Assembly (NCBI GenBank): GCA_025352225.1
Contig: JANXTT010000125.1
Location: 36,050 to 100,049, forward strand
Reading direction: 5' to 3'
Length of the DNA stretch: 64,000 nt
Origin: Mucilaginibacter sp.
GTDB lineage: Bacteria > Bacteroidota > Bacteroidia > Sphingobacteriales > Sphingobacteriaceae
How positions within the stretch are numbered: position 1 is the stretch's first letter; each line of letters begins with the position of its first letter. Shown one piece after another: positions 30,052-39,615 of this stretch. The translations under genes were made by a program, and so were the position numbers. A model generated the notes under the pieces. The model was not told where the DNA came from. It did no database searches and was given only the letters and a program-made list of their open reading frames with translations.

Positions 30052-31374
30052 ATGATCATAACATATAAACTAAAACAAAAAGTGGCCGCATTGCCATATG
30101 CCCTTATGTCTGTAATGGCCGCAGTTTCGGCTTTTGGCGCATATACCTGTATGTATTCATTCCGTAAGGCATTTACAGCGGGAACATTTGGGGGCCATCA
30201 GTATCTTCATATCGATTATAAAGTATGGCTCGTGATAGCCCAGGTGATAGGGTATACCATTAGTAAATTTTATGGCATACGTTACATTGCCGAAGTAACC
30301 CATAATAATCGCGCTAAAAGCATTTTGCTTTTTATAGGCATTGCATGGTTAGCATTGCTTGGTTTTGCACTGGTACCCCCACCATGGAATATCATCTTTT
30401 TGTTTCTGAACGGATTACCATTAGGGATGATATGGGGTTTGACATTTGGTTATTTGGAAGGAAGGCGGTCAACAGAGTTTATGGCAGCGGTAATGTGCAC
30501 CAGCCTTATATTTGCGTCGGGTTTTGTTAAAACCGTTGGCCGCACGTTAATGAGCACGTTTCATGTTAACCAATACCATATGCCATTTTTAACAGGCGCA
30601 ATATTTGTATTACCCCTGTTATTGTTTGTATTTTGCCTGGAACTACTGCCACCGCCAAATGCTAAAGACAGACAATTACGAGTAGAGCGAGTACCTATGA
30701 ATGCCGCCGATCGTAAGCAATTTTTGATAAGGTTTTTCCCGGGCATTATACTTACGGTTGTGGCCTATACCTTATTGACCGTGATGCGGGACGTGCGCGA
30801 CAATTTTGAGGTAGAGATATGGGCGGGTGTGGGAATAAAAACCAATACCATTTATGCCAGTATTGATACCTTTATTGCATTGATTGTATTGGTGATTCTG
30901 AGTATGCTTATTTTAGTTAAAAAGAACATGCTGGCTTTTCGCATTATACATATGATCATTATTTGCGGCTGTATATTTGTTGGGGCCGGTACCGTATTAT
31001 TCAATTATGGCTTAATTGGCCCCGTAATGTGGATGACCATAGCCGGGCTGGGCCTGTACATGGCATATGTACCTTACAATGCTGTTTTTTTTGAAAGAAT
31101 GATCGCCGCTTTTAAATATCGAAGTAATATAGGATTTGCGGTTTACGTAGCCGACGCGATAGGCTACCTGGGTAGTGTAAGCGTGCTGATGTTAAAAGAA
31201 CTGGGCGGAGGGCGATCCATAAGTTGGTTCGCATTTTTCAATACCGGTGCCATTACTGTAGCTCTTATAAGCGGTGTAAGCGCAGTATTGTCTCTTATGT
31301 ATTTTATACGAACCGCTAACGCAGATACCCCAAAAAGCAAACCGGCTGATATATTAGAACTAACCCTACAATAG
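30052..31374 (+). CDS. DUF5690 family MFS-like transporter
   Basis: This 440-aa membrane protein has about 12 hydrophobic segments. The opening AFGAYTCMYSFRKAFTAGTF, then NGLPLGMIWGLTFGYLEGRR and RDVRDNFEVEIWAGVG are characteristic of DUF5690. The YTCMYSFRKAF segment recalls the first helix of organophosphate antiporters of the GlpT/UhpT group in the major facilitator superfamily. It is transcribed toward the phn/sus block and ends 23 nt from the acetyltransferase stop. Since no phnCDE ABC importer is present, this is a candidate inner-membrane transporter for the phosphonate or its breakdown products. The family call is firm; the substrate is inference. Confidence 0.85.
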   Translation: MIITYKLKQKVAALPYALMSVMAAVSAFGAYTCMYSFRKAFTAGTFGGHQYLHIDYKVWLVIAQVIGYTISKFYGIRYIAEVTHNNRAKSILLFIGIAWLALLGFALVPPPWNIIFLFLNGLPLGMIWGLTFGYLEGRRSTEFMAAVMCTSLIFASGFVKTVGRTLMSTFHVNQYHMPFLTGAIFVLPLLLFVFCLELLPPPNAKDRQLRVERVPMNAADRKQFLIRFFPGIILTVVAYTLLTVMRDVRDNFEVEIWAGVGIKTNTIYASIDTFIALIVLVILSMLILVKKNMLAFRIIHMIIICGCIFVGAGTVLFNYGLIGPVMWMTIAGLGLYMAYVPYNAVFFERMIAAFKYRSNIGFAVYVADAIGYLGSVSVLMLKELGGGRSISWFAFFNTGAITVALISGVSAVLSLMYFIRTANADTPKSKPADILELTLQ

Positions 31375-31397
31375 CAGCTTTAATAAATATGACTGTT

Positions 31398-31847
31398 CTA
31401 TAATTCTTTAATAAAGCCAGACGACTTGAGGTTATATCCCAGATCTTGATAAAATTGATGGGCTATCAGGCGTTCGTCACGGTTGCCACTACTAAGTACA
31501 ATGGCATTAGCACCAGTTTCTACCGCCCAGTGCTCAATGGCACGGATCAATATTTTACCGATACCCAGCCCGCGGTGATCTTTGCTGATTACAAAGCAGT
31601 GTATCCGTATATAGGTTCCGTTCTTTTCATACCATAGTTGATGGGTTAACCCGGCCATACCAACCACAAATTCGTCATCCACAATAACCAGGGTGCGGTA
31701 GTCCGAATTTTTACTGATGTTGGCATATCTTACCTGTACCTCATCTGCCGTGCAAGGATACCCCAATTCGGTTATCAGCTCACTCAACCTGGTGATGTCG
31801 CCTTCGTTAGCATCACGTATCAAATATTGCTGTCGTGCTGTCATCAT
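31398..31847 (-). CDS. GNAT acetyltransferase, PhnO-like
   Basis: This 149-aa protein is a GNAT-fold N-acetyltransferase. Visible are the N-terminal YLIRDANEGDITRLSELI, VVGMAGLTHQLWYEKNGTYI, the acetyl-CoA loop HRGLGIGKILIRAIEHWA, and NRDERLIAHQFYQDLGY. The pattern and length resemble PhnO, which acetylates aminoalkylphosphonates before C-P cleavage. It is the last gene of a same-strand block that runs from phnG through susC and susD. PhnO activity is inferred from similarity and context; a generic GNAT on another amine is possible. Confidence 0.8.
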   Translation of the reverse strand: MMTARQQYLIRDANEGDITRLSELITELGYPCTADEVQVRYANISKNSDYRTLVIVDDEFVVGMAGLTHQLWYEKNGTYIRIHCFVISKDHRGLGIGKILIRAIEHWAVETGANAIVLSSGNRDERLIAHQFYQDLGYNLKSSGFIKEL

Positions 31848-31888
31848 ATCAAAAACGTGAATGGTAAGTGTTTGGGTTTAGCATTGTT

Positions 31889-32707
31889 CTATTCCAAATA
31901 TTTATTCCATAGCGTATGCCTTTGTTGGTCTGTGAGCCCTAATTCTGCTTTTAAAAAATTATCTACCGACCCGTACTTTTGTTTGATAGCCATAAATGCA
32001 GCATCCAAATATTCCTTTTTTGCACTTAATATTGCTTTTGCCACATTTTCGTTAACATGCATGTATTGTACCATCCCATTCATGACCTTAACGTTTTCGG
32101 CCTGGCGATAATAATTTGTGGCCGTATAATCGTCTATAATAGTATTGTAAGGCACACCTAAACTATACAAAAACAAGGCTGCTCCTATGCCAGTACGATC
32201 TTTCCCGGCAGTGCAATGGAAAACAAGGCTTTGATCATCAGGCAAGGTAAGTAATTTATTAAAAAATGGTTTATAACGGTCTGCCAGATATTTAGTATTG
32301 GTATAAAACGACGTTATTATAGAGTCTCCCCCGGTTTTATGGTTAGCGATCTCTTTCATCCTAGTATTTAAACTATCACTTCCGGCCGGGCAAAGTATAT
32401 AATCTGTATTGGGGTTTAGCCTGTCGGGAGCTTGTTGTGATTCCTGATGCCCCCTAAAATCAACATCGTAAGTTATTCGTCTGTTTTTGAGTACCAGTAG
32501 GTCGGCATCCGTTAGTTTACTTATATCAGCGCTGCGGTATACTTTCCCCCATTTTACCTTACGGCCATCTTTTGTTTTGTACCCGCCCAGATCCCTAAAA
32601 TTTGCGGCACCTTGTAAAATCACATGTCTTTGCAGGCTGTCTGCAATTTGGGCATATGTGCTGTTTACTATCGTAAAGGTCAAAAGTAATATGATATATT
32701 TTTTCAT
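31889..32707 (-). CDS. Secreted tyrosine/serine phosphatase-like protein
   Basis: This 272-aa protein has a signal peptide (KKYIILLLTFTIVNSTYAQ). The Y_phosphatase3-type start GAANFRDLGGYKTKDGRKV and the P-loop HCTAGKDRTGIGAALF with catalytic Cys and Arg are intact. An aspartate-containing DDYTATNYY follows, typical of the family. It should act in the periplasm. Placed between susD and the PhnO-like gene on the same strand, it might remove phosphate from small organophosphates rather than from proteins; relatives include phosphoinositide phosphatases. The substrate is unknown. Confidence 0.87.
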   Translation of the reverse strand: MKKYIILLLTFTIVNSTYAQIADSLQRHVILQGAANFRDLGGYKTKDGRKVKWGKVYRSADISKLTDADLLVLKNRRITYDVDFRGHQESQQAPDRLNPNTDYILCPAGSDSLNTRMKEIANHKTGGDSIITSFYTNTKYLADRYKPFFNKLLTLPDDQSLVFHCTAGKDRTGIGAALFLYSLGVPYNTIIDDYTATNYYRQAENVKVMNGMVQYMHVNENVAKAILSAKKEYLDAAFMAIKQKYGSVDNFLKAELGLTDQQRHTLWNKYLE

Positions 32708-32769
32708 GGCTAAAATAAAAAAACAGGAGACCCAAGATCGGGCCCCCTGTTGTATGTGAAGATAGTTAA

Positions 32770-34395
32770 TTATTTAGTTAACCAAGTATCTTTTGATGTA
32801 TCATCTGTACCGCCAAACTGTGTTTGTAAAGAAGCTTTATAATTGGCTGAGTTTGCAGAAGCTTCGTCAGAAGGATATTGCCAACGACGCGGAATAAGGT
32901 TGCCCGGTGTACTTAAGGCACCACCGCTGCCACCTTGAGCTAGTGCAGGAATTCCCGTCCTTCTAAAATTATAGTATGCTTCAAAACCACTGTTTTGCCA
33001 CATCGCTACATATTTTTGAGTCAAGATCTGAGCTAGGCCGGTGGCATTGTCGCCTGCGTATACCACGTTGGCATTGGTTAAAAAATTATTGAAGTTTATT
33101 GTTGTTGTACCAATGGTTTTGCCACCAAGATCACCAACAGTAAGCGTCTGTCCATCAGTTAACCCATAATAGGCTAACGATGCCTTGATACCGTTTGTAT
33201 ACCAGGTAGCCGAAGGGATAGCAGGTGTAGTGATCCAACCACGGTTAATTGCTTCTGCTATATTAAAACACATTTCAGGATAACCTAGAAATATATAGGG
33301 TTCAGCGTTAGCACCGCCTTTATCAGTATAATACCTGTTATAGTTGGTGAATGAATACATGCCGTTACCCGAATTTGTTAAGAGTGCATCTTGAGTGAGC
33401 AAAATATCAGCACCAACATAGGCTGTAAAATCACTAACTGTTTTCCCGGCCTTGATCTGTGCGGGGGCAGGGGTTGCAGCTATAAATGTGCGCGGATCCT
33501 GATTTGCAGTAGTAATGTCCAAAAATACTTTACCAACATTTGCATAGTTATTGTAAGGATTGTTACCACGTGCAAAAATTGGATAAGAATTGAAAGCTAC
33601 ATTGTATTTGTACAATACGTTATCACCGTTTCCTGTCATTATAGGATATTGCGCAGGATTGCTTAAAATGGTATTGAATTTGGTGATAATATTAAGATCA
33701 GCATTATCTACAGCTCTTTTACTTAAACTGATCAAAACACGTAAGGTATAGGTATTGATCAATTTTTGCCATTGCATGCCGGTCAATCCAAAAATATCGC
33801 CTGTTGCATCAAGTGTTTTATTAGGGTCAAGTTTAAGGGTTGGATTGGTAGAAGTAAATAAACCGTTAAGAATAGTGTTCGCATTATCAAGCAATGCTAA
33901 ACTATTTTTATAAACATCATGTTGCGTATCGTATTTTGGTGTAAGATTATTAATATCGCCAGCCTGAGTCATAGGGATATCACCAACGCGTTGCGATAAC
34001 CAAATGGCAGAATATGCCCTGAAAAATTGAGCAAGCGCGAAGTAGTAATTATTACTACGGTTCAATTGAGCGGTCGATTGTTTTTCTAACTCAATAGCAT
34101 ACTTCAAAATGTCGTATGTTTGGTTGGTAGTTGTCCAGTTATAGTAGTTAGTTCCCCTATAATAAGTATAGTTAGACAAAAAGTGCTGGCTATATTTATA
34201 AGCATCACCAAACGGTTCTTCACCATTTCTAACCAGGGTTGCCGTAATATGATTCAATAAGAGTGAGGGTGGTATCAATCCTCCTGCATTAGCTACGTTA
34301 GGGCTATCTACCAGGTCGCCTTTTTGGCAACTGCTCACAAACAATAACCCAAAAGCTAATATGAGGGTATATGCAATATTTGATCTATTTTTCAT
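32770..34395 (-). CDS. SusD/RagB-like outer-membrane lipoprotein
   Basis: This 541-aa protein is the surface substrate-binding partner of the SusC-like channel. I start it at the ATG 34393-34395 because MKNRSNIAYTLILAFGLLF leads into a lipobox (FVSSCQKG); the longer open frame upstream overlaps the end of susC and makes no signal peptide. The helical TPR-like layout and the C-terminal NFRRTGIPAL and PRRWQYPSDE match the SusD-like_2 subgroup. It lies 16 nt after the SusC stop. The substrate cannot be read from sequence; the neighbouring C-P lyase genes suggest a phosphorus compound. Confidence 0.9.
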   Translation of the reverse strand: MKNRSNIAYTLILAFGLLFVSSCQKGDLVDSPNVANAGGLIPPSLLLNHITATLVRNGEEPFGDAYKYSQHFLSNYTYYRGTNYYNWTTTNQTYDILKYAIELEKQSTAQLNRSNNYYFALAQFFRAYSAIWLSQRVGDIPMTQAGDINNLTPKYDTQHDVYKNSLALLDNANTILNGLFTSTNPTLKLDPNKTLDATGDIFGLTGMQWQKLINTYTLRVLISLSKRAVDNADLNIITKFNTILSNPAQYPIMTGNGDNVLYKYNVAFNSYPIFARGNNPYNNYANVGKVFLDITTANQDPRTFIAATPAPAQIKAGKTVSDFTAYVGADILLTQDALLTNSGNGMYSFTNYNRYYTDKGGANAEPYIFLGYPEMCFNIAEAINRGWITTPAIPSATWYTNGIKASLAYYGLTDGQTLTVGDLGGKTIGTTTINFNNFLTNANVVYAGDNATGLAQILTQKYVAMWQNSGFEAYYNFRRTGIPALAQGGSGGALSTPGNLIPRRWQYPSDEASANSANYKASLQTQFGGTDDTSKDTWLTK

Positions 34396-34411
34396 GTCTA
34401 AATTTTTAAAA

Positions 34412-37400
34412 TTAAAATCCGAAGTTGATATTGAAACCAAACCTTCTTGCAGTTTGCGTTTGTAAGTCGGCCGAACTGGTATTACCACCCGAAAGTGACC
34501 TGTCAGATCCGTTATAACCTGAAGCATACTGATCAAGGTCCATATCTTTACGTGCTGCAAAATATAGCAGGTTTCTGCCTACTAATGAGAACGAAGCACG
34601 CTTTACAACCCCTTTTAGATATTTTGCAGGTATAGAATAGCCTAATGTTACCTCACGTAATTTAGCGTACGAACGGCTTATCATGTAATATTCGTCAAAG
34701 TTGCCGCCTACACCGCTTGATAAATAACCTTGTACGGTTACCGCGGTTGTATTAGGTGCAAAAGTTAACTGGCTTGCATTGTCTAAAGCACCGTTAGTAT
34801 AATGCGGTGTTCCGCTTGCTATTACAACACCAGGAGCTACATATTTTGGTGTAGGCGCTATTGTACCAGTATTGGTTGAGAGCCATTCGGCATACCTTGC
34901 TGTTCCAAAATCGCCGCTGGCACTTTCAATAGATGTTCCGCCGTTGTTAGCATGGTAGTAGGTGAAGTCGTATATTTTACCACCTATCCGTCCATCAAAC
35001 TGAAAACTTAAGGTTAAGTTATGATAACTGAAACGGTTATTGATACCGAAAGAAAAATCGGGATTAGCATAACCCAGTAACTGTGAATTTGGGATACCAC
35101 CTGGAGCATTGATAGGGAAACCACTATTATAAATGATATTGCCACTATTATCTCTCACAAACTTGGTGCCATATATACCGTCAACACGATCGCCAACTAC
35201 ATAGTTGTGATTGTTTTGTTGTAGGGTAGATTGGCCCGGAGGAGTCTCTTTTAAGGTTTCTCTAAAAGTTGAGTAATTCAAATTAATGTCCCAGTTAAGG
35301 CCTCTTGAGCTTCTAAGCGGCGATCCGTTAAGTTGTAGCTCAATACCCTTTTTTAGTGTAACAACGCCATTAACTAATTGGTATTGATAACCGCTTGAAT
35401 TTGGCAGGGTTTTTTGAAAGATATTTGGCCCGTTATTCGTAGTGAAATAAGTAGCATCTAATCCTAGCCTGTTACCTAAAAACTTAAGGTCTAATCCGCC
35501 TTCATAAGAGGTTACCGAATATGGTTTCAGATCTGGGTTATATAACGTGTTAGACAAGCTTATAGACGGTAACCCATTATAAAATGTTCCGGGGCCGGAC
35601 GGTGATGCATTTGTGTAATTTGGACCATCATATGTGCTATAAAGTTCGGAGCCATAACCCAATAGGTTACCTACCGGCTGGCTATTAAAAATACCTGTAG
35701 TAACAGCAGATGTCACCTCGTTGTACGCAGTTCCGACAGTTGGGGAGGTAAGCCCGCCTTTAACGTTGGCTGCAGAAGCACGCAATTTTACAAAGGATAT
35801 AAAAGCGGGCATTGTTATATAATCGGATACCACACTACTTACAGCAACGGAAGGATAGAAAGAGTTTCTATGCCCCTCGGGTAAAGTAGACAGATTATCA
35901 ATACGGCCCGTGTTGTTTATATTGATGTAATTTTTATACCCCAGATCGATAGAGTAAAAACCGCTATAGACCTGCATCCGGGAGTCAAAGTTGTAACTTA
36001 ATATAGGGTTTTGTGAATTAGCTAAATTGTACACATTGGGGCTTGACAAATCTTTTGTTGTTTCCCAAACCGATCTATAGGTAAACGAGCGTTGACTTGC
36101 GCCTGCGAAGCCACTGAATGAAAAATCAGAGATCTTTTTGTTGAAATTCAAGGTCAGGTCGGTGTTGTTTTCTAACAATCTTCTTCGGTCCTGTCTGTAA
36201 TCGCCATACCAACCAAAATAATACCAGGGTAAATAAGTATTTAAATTGGTAGATGCAGGTACTATTTCTGTTCTTAACTGATCCCAGGTTGTTACCTGAG
36301 AGCGTAAAGCCATACTTAATGCATCATTGAATTTATAGGAGACCTTTAAATTACCATAAATATCGGTTTTGTCGTGGCTGCGTAACCATTTTTTGGCAAT
36401 GAACCATGCACTGTTCTCACGCCCATATTCCGGGGCATATTGAACAAGGTCATTAACGCCTTGCGGGCCTTTGTAAACATCTTGCAGATCATCAATGTTA
36501 TAATCTGAAGATCCGTAAACCTTAAACATATACGCATAGCTATTTGGGCCGTAGCTAACATCAGGAACGTTTGGAGAGTATTGGATATTAAGGTTCAACC
36601 CGCCTTCTACACGCAGTTTAGATGTGATATCATAACCAGCGTTAAGGTTATAATTGTCAAGGTTCAATCTGGTATTAGGAAATATACCTTTTTGATAGGT
36701 ATGAGAATACGACATCCGGATATCATAATTTGAACCACCGGCAGCCATTGAAAGATTATCTGTAGAAATTAAACCTGTACCGGCAAACTTATCAAAATTA
36801 TTGGCACCCCGTGCTAACCATGGCGTTGGCGTTCTTTTACCAGTTACGGGATCGTAAGGGCTATCAAATTGTTTGATTAGCTGACCTTCAAAACGTGGGC
36901 CAAATTCTTGTAAACGTTGCGAATTATCATACAAAACATCTGTGCTGTTATAATCAAGGGATGATGAATAACCTTTTTTAGCATATTGATATAAAAAGTT
37001 GGTTCCCCGTCCGTATTCCGTTTGCACTTCTGGATTGGCAATAAAACCATGTTCTGCAATATTACTGCTGTTAAAATCGATCTGCCAGCCCTTTTTATCC
37101 TTTGTACCTCTTTTGGTGGTTATGATTATAGCACCATTAATACCACGGAAGCCATACAAAGCCGCCGCGTTTGGCCCTTTAAGAATGGTGTATGAATCCA
37201 CATCATCCGGGCTAAAATTGTAGGTATCCGAGCTGATAGGTACGCCATCTACAACATATAAAAGATCTGTACTGCCACGAAGTACAACTTGCGGGCGGCC
37301 TAAAAATTCTGCAGATGCGCCAACACTTAAACCGGCAACTTTACCAACCAAGCCATTGATAGGATTAGGGTCACGAGCCTTGGTCAATTCTTCACCTTTT

Positions 37401-37792
37401 ACTTCTGTAGTAGAATAGCCGATCTTTTGAAATTCTTTTTTCACACCAAAAGCCGTTACTACAACTTCGTTCAAACTTTTAGTATCGGGCTTTAAAGATA
37501 CCGATAGATTAACCTCCTCGGCTAAAACAATCTCCTGACTCTGGAAACCAAGGGTGCTAAATACTAAGGTTTGACCTTTAGAGGCAGAAATAGTAAAACG
37601 GCCATTGACACCTGTTGTAGTACCTTGTTTGGTGCCTTTAAGCATAACCGTAACACCCGGCAAGGGTTGGTTGGTTTCGTCAATAACTATACCTCTGATG
37701 GTTTGATTTTGGGCAAACACATTGCCACATGCAATTAACACAGTTACTAAGGTGAATAGTAGCCGTGAAATTTTTCGTAAGTTTTGTTTCAT
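34412..37792 (-). CDS. SusC/RagA TonB-linked outer-membrane transporter
   Basis: This 1126-aa protein forms the TonB-dependent channel of a SusCD pair. It has a signal peptide ending near NVFAQ, a carboxypeptidase-regulatory-like domain (GIVIDETNQPLPGVTVMLKG), a TonB box/plug region (NEVVVTAFGVKKE, then YVVDGVPI and ALYGFRGINGAIIITTKRG) and a beta barrel ending in an aromatic residue (FGFNINFGF). It lies about 320 bp downstream of the phn operon end on the same strand. A TAnnTTTG element just upstream suggests its own promoter. SusCD pairs import nutrients too large for porins; phosphonolipid or phosphonoglycan fragments are possible here by context. Confidence 0.93.
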   Translation of the reverse strand: MKQNLRKISRLLFTLVTVLIACGNVFAQNQTIRGIVIDETNQPLPGVTVMLKGTKQGTTTGVNGRFTISASKGQTLVFSTLGFQSQEIVLAEEVNLSVSLKPDTKSLNEVVVTAFGVKKEFQKIGYSTTEVKGEELTKARDPNPINGLVGKVAGLSVGASAEFLGRPQVVLRGSTDLLYVVDGVPISSDTYNFSPDDVDSYTILKGPNAAALYGFRGINGAIIITTKRGTKDKKGWQIDFNSSNIAEHGFIANPEVQTEYGRGTNFLYQYAKKGYSSSLDYNSTDVLYDNSQRLQEFGPRFEGQLIKQFDSPYDPVTGKRTPTPWLARGANNFDKFAGTGLISTDNLSMAAGGSNYDIRMSYSHTYQKGIFPNTRLNLDNYNLNAGYDITSKLRVEGGLNLNIQYSPNVPDVSYGPNSYAYMFKVYGSSDYNIDDLQDVYKGPQGVNDLVQYAPEYGRENSAWFIAKKWLRSHDKTDIYGNLKVSYKFNDALSMALRSQVTTWDQLRTEIVPASTNLNTYLPWYYFGWYGDYRQDRRRLLENNTDLTLNFNKKISDFSFSGFAGASQRSFTYRSVWETTKDLSSPNVYNLANSQNPILSYNFDSRMQVYSGFYSIDLGYKNYININNTGRIDNLSTLPEGHRNSFYPSVAVSSVVSDYITMPAFISFVKLRASAANVKGGLTSPTVGTAYNEVTSAVTTGIFNSQPVGNLLGYGSELYSTYDGPNYTNASPSGPGTFYNGLPSISLSNTLYNPDLKPYSVTSYEGGLDLKFLGNRLGLDATYFTTNNGPNIFQKTLPNSSGYQYQLVNGVVTLKKGIELQLNGSPLRSSRGLNWDINLNYSTFRETLKETPPGQSTLQQNNHNYVVGDRVDGIYGTKFVRDNSGNIIYNSGFPINAPGGIPNSQLLGYANPDFSFGINNRFSYHNLTLSFQFDGRIGGKIYDFTYYHANNGGTSIESASGDFGTARYAEWLSTNTGTIAPTPKYVAPGVVIASGTPHYTNGALDNASQLTFAPNTTAVTVQGYLSSGVGGNFDEYYMISRSYAKLREVTLGYSIPAKYLKGVVKRASFSLVGRNLLYFAARKDMDLDQYASGYNGSDRSLSGGNTSSADLQTQTARRFGFNINFGF

Positions 37793-38115
37793 GTAGGGGT
37801 TTTTTTGACAAAAGTAAACCCGCTTTGTTAAGAAATTTGATATGATTTAATAACAAAACATTAATTTATTGCAATAAAAGATTGCCTCTATTATAAATAT
37901 GTTAATTTATTATAATCGCATTATAAATAAGAAAAATTTATAACTATGGGTAAAAAAACGAATTAAAACAAATTATAAAATTCAGTTAAAGTACTAATAG
38001 TATTTGTCTATTAGTTTTATATGCATAATAGATATACGCTATATGTGTAATAGCAACTAACTAATTTGGACTAGAAAGATTTTACTCCTCTCCTAAATTG
38101 CAGTGTAACAAACTT
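37793..38115. other. Intergenic region between phn operon end and susC
   Basis: 323 bp without a gene. It is very AT-rich and contains a TAnnTTTG promoter-like element close to susC (listed separately). No terminator hairpin is evident after the hexapeptide gene, so some read-through from the phn operon into susC is possible. Confidence 0.6.
37809..37816 (-). promoter_or_regulatory. Putative Bacteroidota -7 element for susC
   Basis: TACTTTTG on the minus strand fits the TAnnTTTG consensus of the Bacteroidota primary sigma factor. It lies 16 nt before the susC ATG. No clear TTTG is seen at the -33 position. Confidence 0.45.
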
Positions 38116-38775
38116 TTATAATTTATCACCGCCGTTTTTTTCAATAAAGACATTAATATCAAGCAGGTCTTTAAAATTAGATTCCAAAGTTTTTCGATCC
38201 CAATTCCACCATTCGCTATTTAGTAATTGTTCTATTACATTTTCTGCAAATCTTTTTTTGATCACTTTCCCAGGCACACCTACCACTACTTCGTAAGGTT
38301 GCACATTTTTTGTAACAACCGAGCCAGATCCTATTACCGCGCCCGTGCCCACTGTAACCCCCGGCATTATAATGGCTCCATGGCCGATCCAAACATCATG
38401 TCCAATTACGCATTTATGGTCTCTGCGCCACTGGAAAATTTCTTCGTCATTAACCGTGTCTAATCCATATTGGACGCGCCTATACGTCATGTGGTGCTGG
38501 GTAACCCGCCATTGCGGATGATTGACGGGGTTTATCCGTACACTATTAGCGATGGAACAATATTTACCTACTTCAGCATAAATGATCTTAACATTTCCAT
38601 CCGTATAACTATAATCGCCGAACGAACATCCTTCAAGAGAAGTGTTTTCGCCAAGCGCGGTCCAGGCTCCCAAAATGCTATCTTTTATTTTGCAAGTAGG
38701 GTGTATATAAGGTTCCTCACTCAAAAACATTTCATTCTCGAAATTTTCCGGAGGATGATTGTCAAAATATCGCAT
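38116..38775 (-). CDS. Hexapeptide-repeat transferase of the phosphonate-operon type
   Basis: This 219-aa protein forms a left-handed beta helix by its repeats ([20 protein letters not shown], then [14 protein letters not shown]), as in acetyltransferases of the CAT/LacA group. An early [20 protein letters not shown] and [16 protein letters not shown] match the hexapeptide family that is repeatedly found in phn operons (TIGR03308-type). It lies 4 nt after the 2H phosphoesterase gene. It probably acetylates or otherwise modifies a phosphonate or ribosyl intermediate; the exact reaction is not established. Confidence 0.85.
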   Translation of the reverse strand: MRYFDNHPPENFENEMFLSEEPYIHPTCKIKDSILGAWTALGENTSLEGCSFGDYSYTDGNVKIIYAEVGKYCSIANSVRINPVNHPQWRVTQHHMTYRRVQYGLDTVNDEEIFQWRRDHKCVIGHDVWIGHGAIIMPGVTVGTGAVIGSGSVVTKNVQPYEVVVGVPGKVIKKRFAENVIEQLLNSEWWNWDRKTLESNFKDLLDINVFIEKNGGDKL

Positions 38776-38779
38776 GGCT

Positions 38780-39610
38780 TTATCTGTATGTAAAATCGTA
38801 AACTGGAAAATCGGCTCCGTCCTGAAATTCAGCTAAATGGTTATATCGCCTTAAGCCGGTATTTGATATCATAAAGTAATGATCCTGGGAACCAATGTTC
38901 TCATTTATTTCATTTATGATGGATGCCAGATACTCTTTTTGGTTCTTATTGAGCTTTTGTTCGCAATAAGCAAGGGTAATATGTCCAATAAACGGGCGTG
39001 TCATTTTGATGTCCAGATCATGTAGCTTTTCATTATTATAAAAACCCGATCTAAACCGTACGATCCGGTTATAATCTCCTTTACTTTCAAACACGCCCAA
39101 TATCCCTAAGGATGTACCAAAAATACTTAAACCAATCAGCTTCATCCGGAGTGGGTGATCTTGTTTGATCATGGAAATTTTATGAAAAGCATTTGCAACC
39201 ATAGCAGGATAGCAGGCTTCTATACCGGGGCATAAAATATTCTTTTTGAAGTTTTCATTTGACAACGTATTGGCTATAGTTTGATGCAGGCTATCAGCCG
39301 GAAGCATGTAAAACCCATTTATGGGCTGAATATTTTCGTGCAATATTTGCTGAATACTGATCAGGAATTTTATCAGATCCTCATTACCCGGATTATTATT
39401 AAGCATTGATACTATGGCATAACCCATATATTCGTTTGGCATCCACGTAGCATTATTAAAATGAAAGTTTCCCGCGGGTACAAGCTGCATAGAATTCTTT
39501 ATGATCTGCCCGGGGCGGATCTCATTTAATTGCCTTTGTTGATAAGCATGAAAATGAAGGTCGCTGATATTAACGCTATCATTTTTTGGTTGGGTATAAT
39601 GTACAGGCAT
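38780..39610 (-). CDS. 2H phosphoesterase-like protein in phn operon
   Basis: This 276-aa protein has the two H-x-T motifs of the 2H phosphoesterase superfamily: SLHQTIANT near residue 108 and [10 protein letters not shown] near 208. 2H enzymes act on cyclic phosphates. The C-P lyase pathway produces a 5-phosphoribosyl 1,2-cyclic phosphate, normally opened by PhnP, and no phnP is present in this operon. I therefore infer a PhnP-replacing role, similar in idea to the DUF1045 proteins of other phn operons. It lies 5 nt after phnM. The catalytic motifs are clear; the substrate is inference. Confidence 0.75.
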   Translation of the reverse strand: MPVHYTQPKNDSVNISDLHFHAYQQRQLNEIRPGQIIKNSMQLVPAGNFHFNNATWMPNEYMGYAIVSMLNNNPGNEDLIKFLISIQQILHENIQPINGFYMLPADSLHQTIANTLSNENFKKNILCPGIEACYPAMVANAFHKISMIKQDHPLRMKLIGLSIFGTSLGILGVFESKGDYNRIVRFRSGFYNNEKLHDLDIKMTRPFIGHITLAYCEQKLNKNQKEYLASIINEINENIGSQDHYFMISNTGLRRYNHLAEFQDGADFPVYDFTYR

Positions 39611-39615
39611 AGGTA

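Noticed and set aside
34396..34560. N-terminal extension of the SusD frame
   Set aside because: The extension overlaps susC and removes the signal peptide; the ATG at 34393-34395 is the sensible start.
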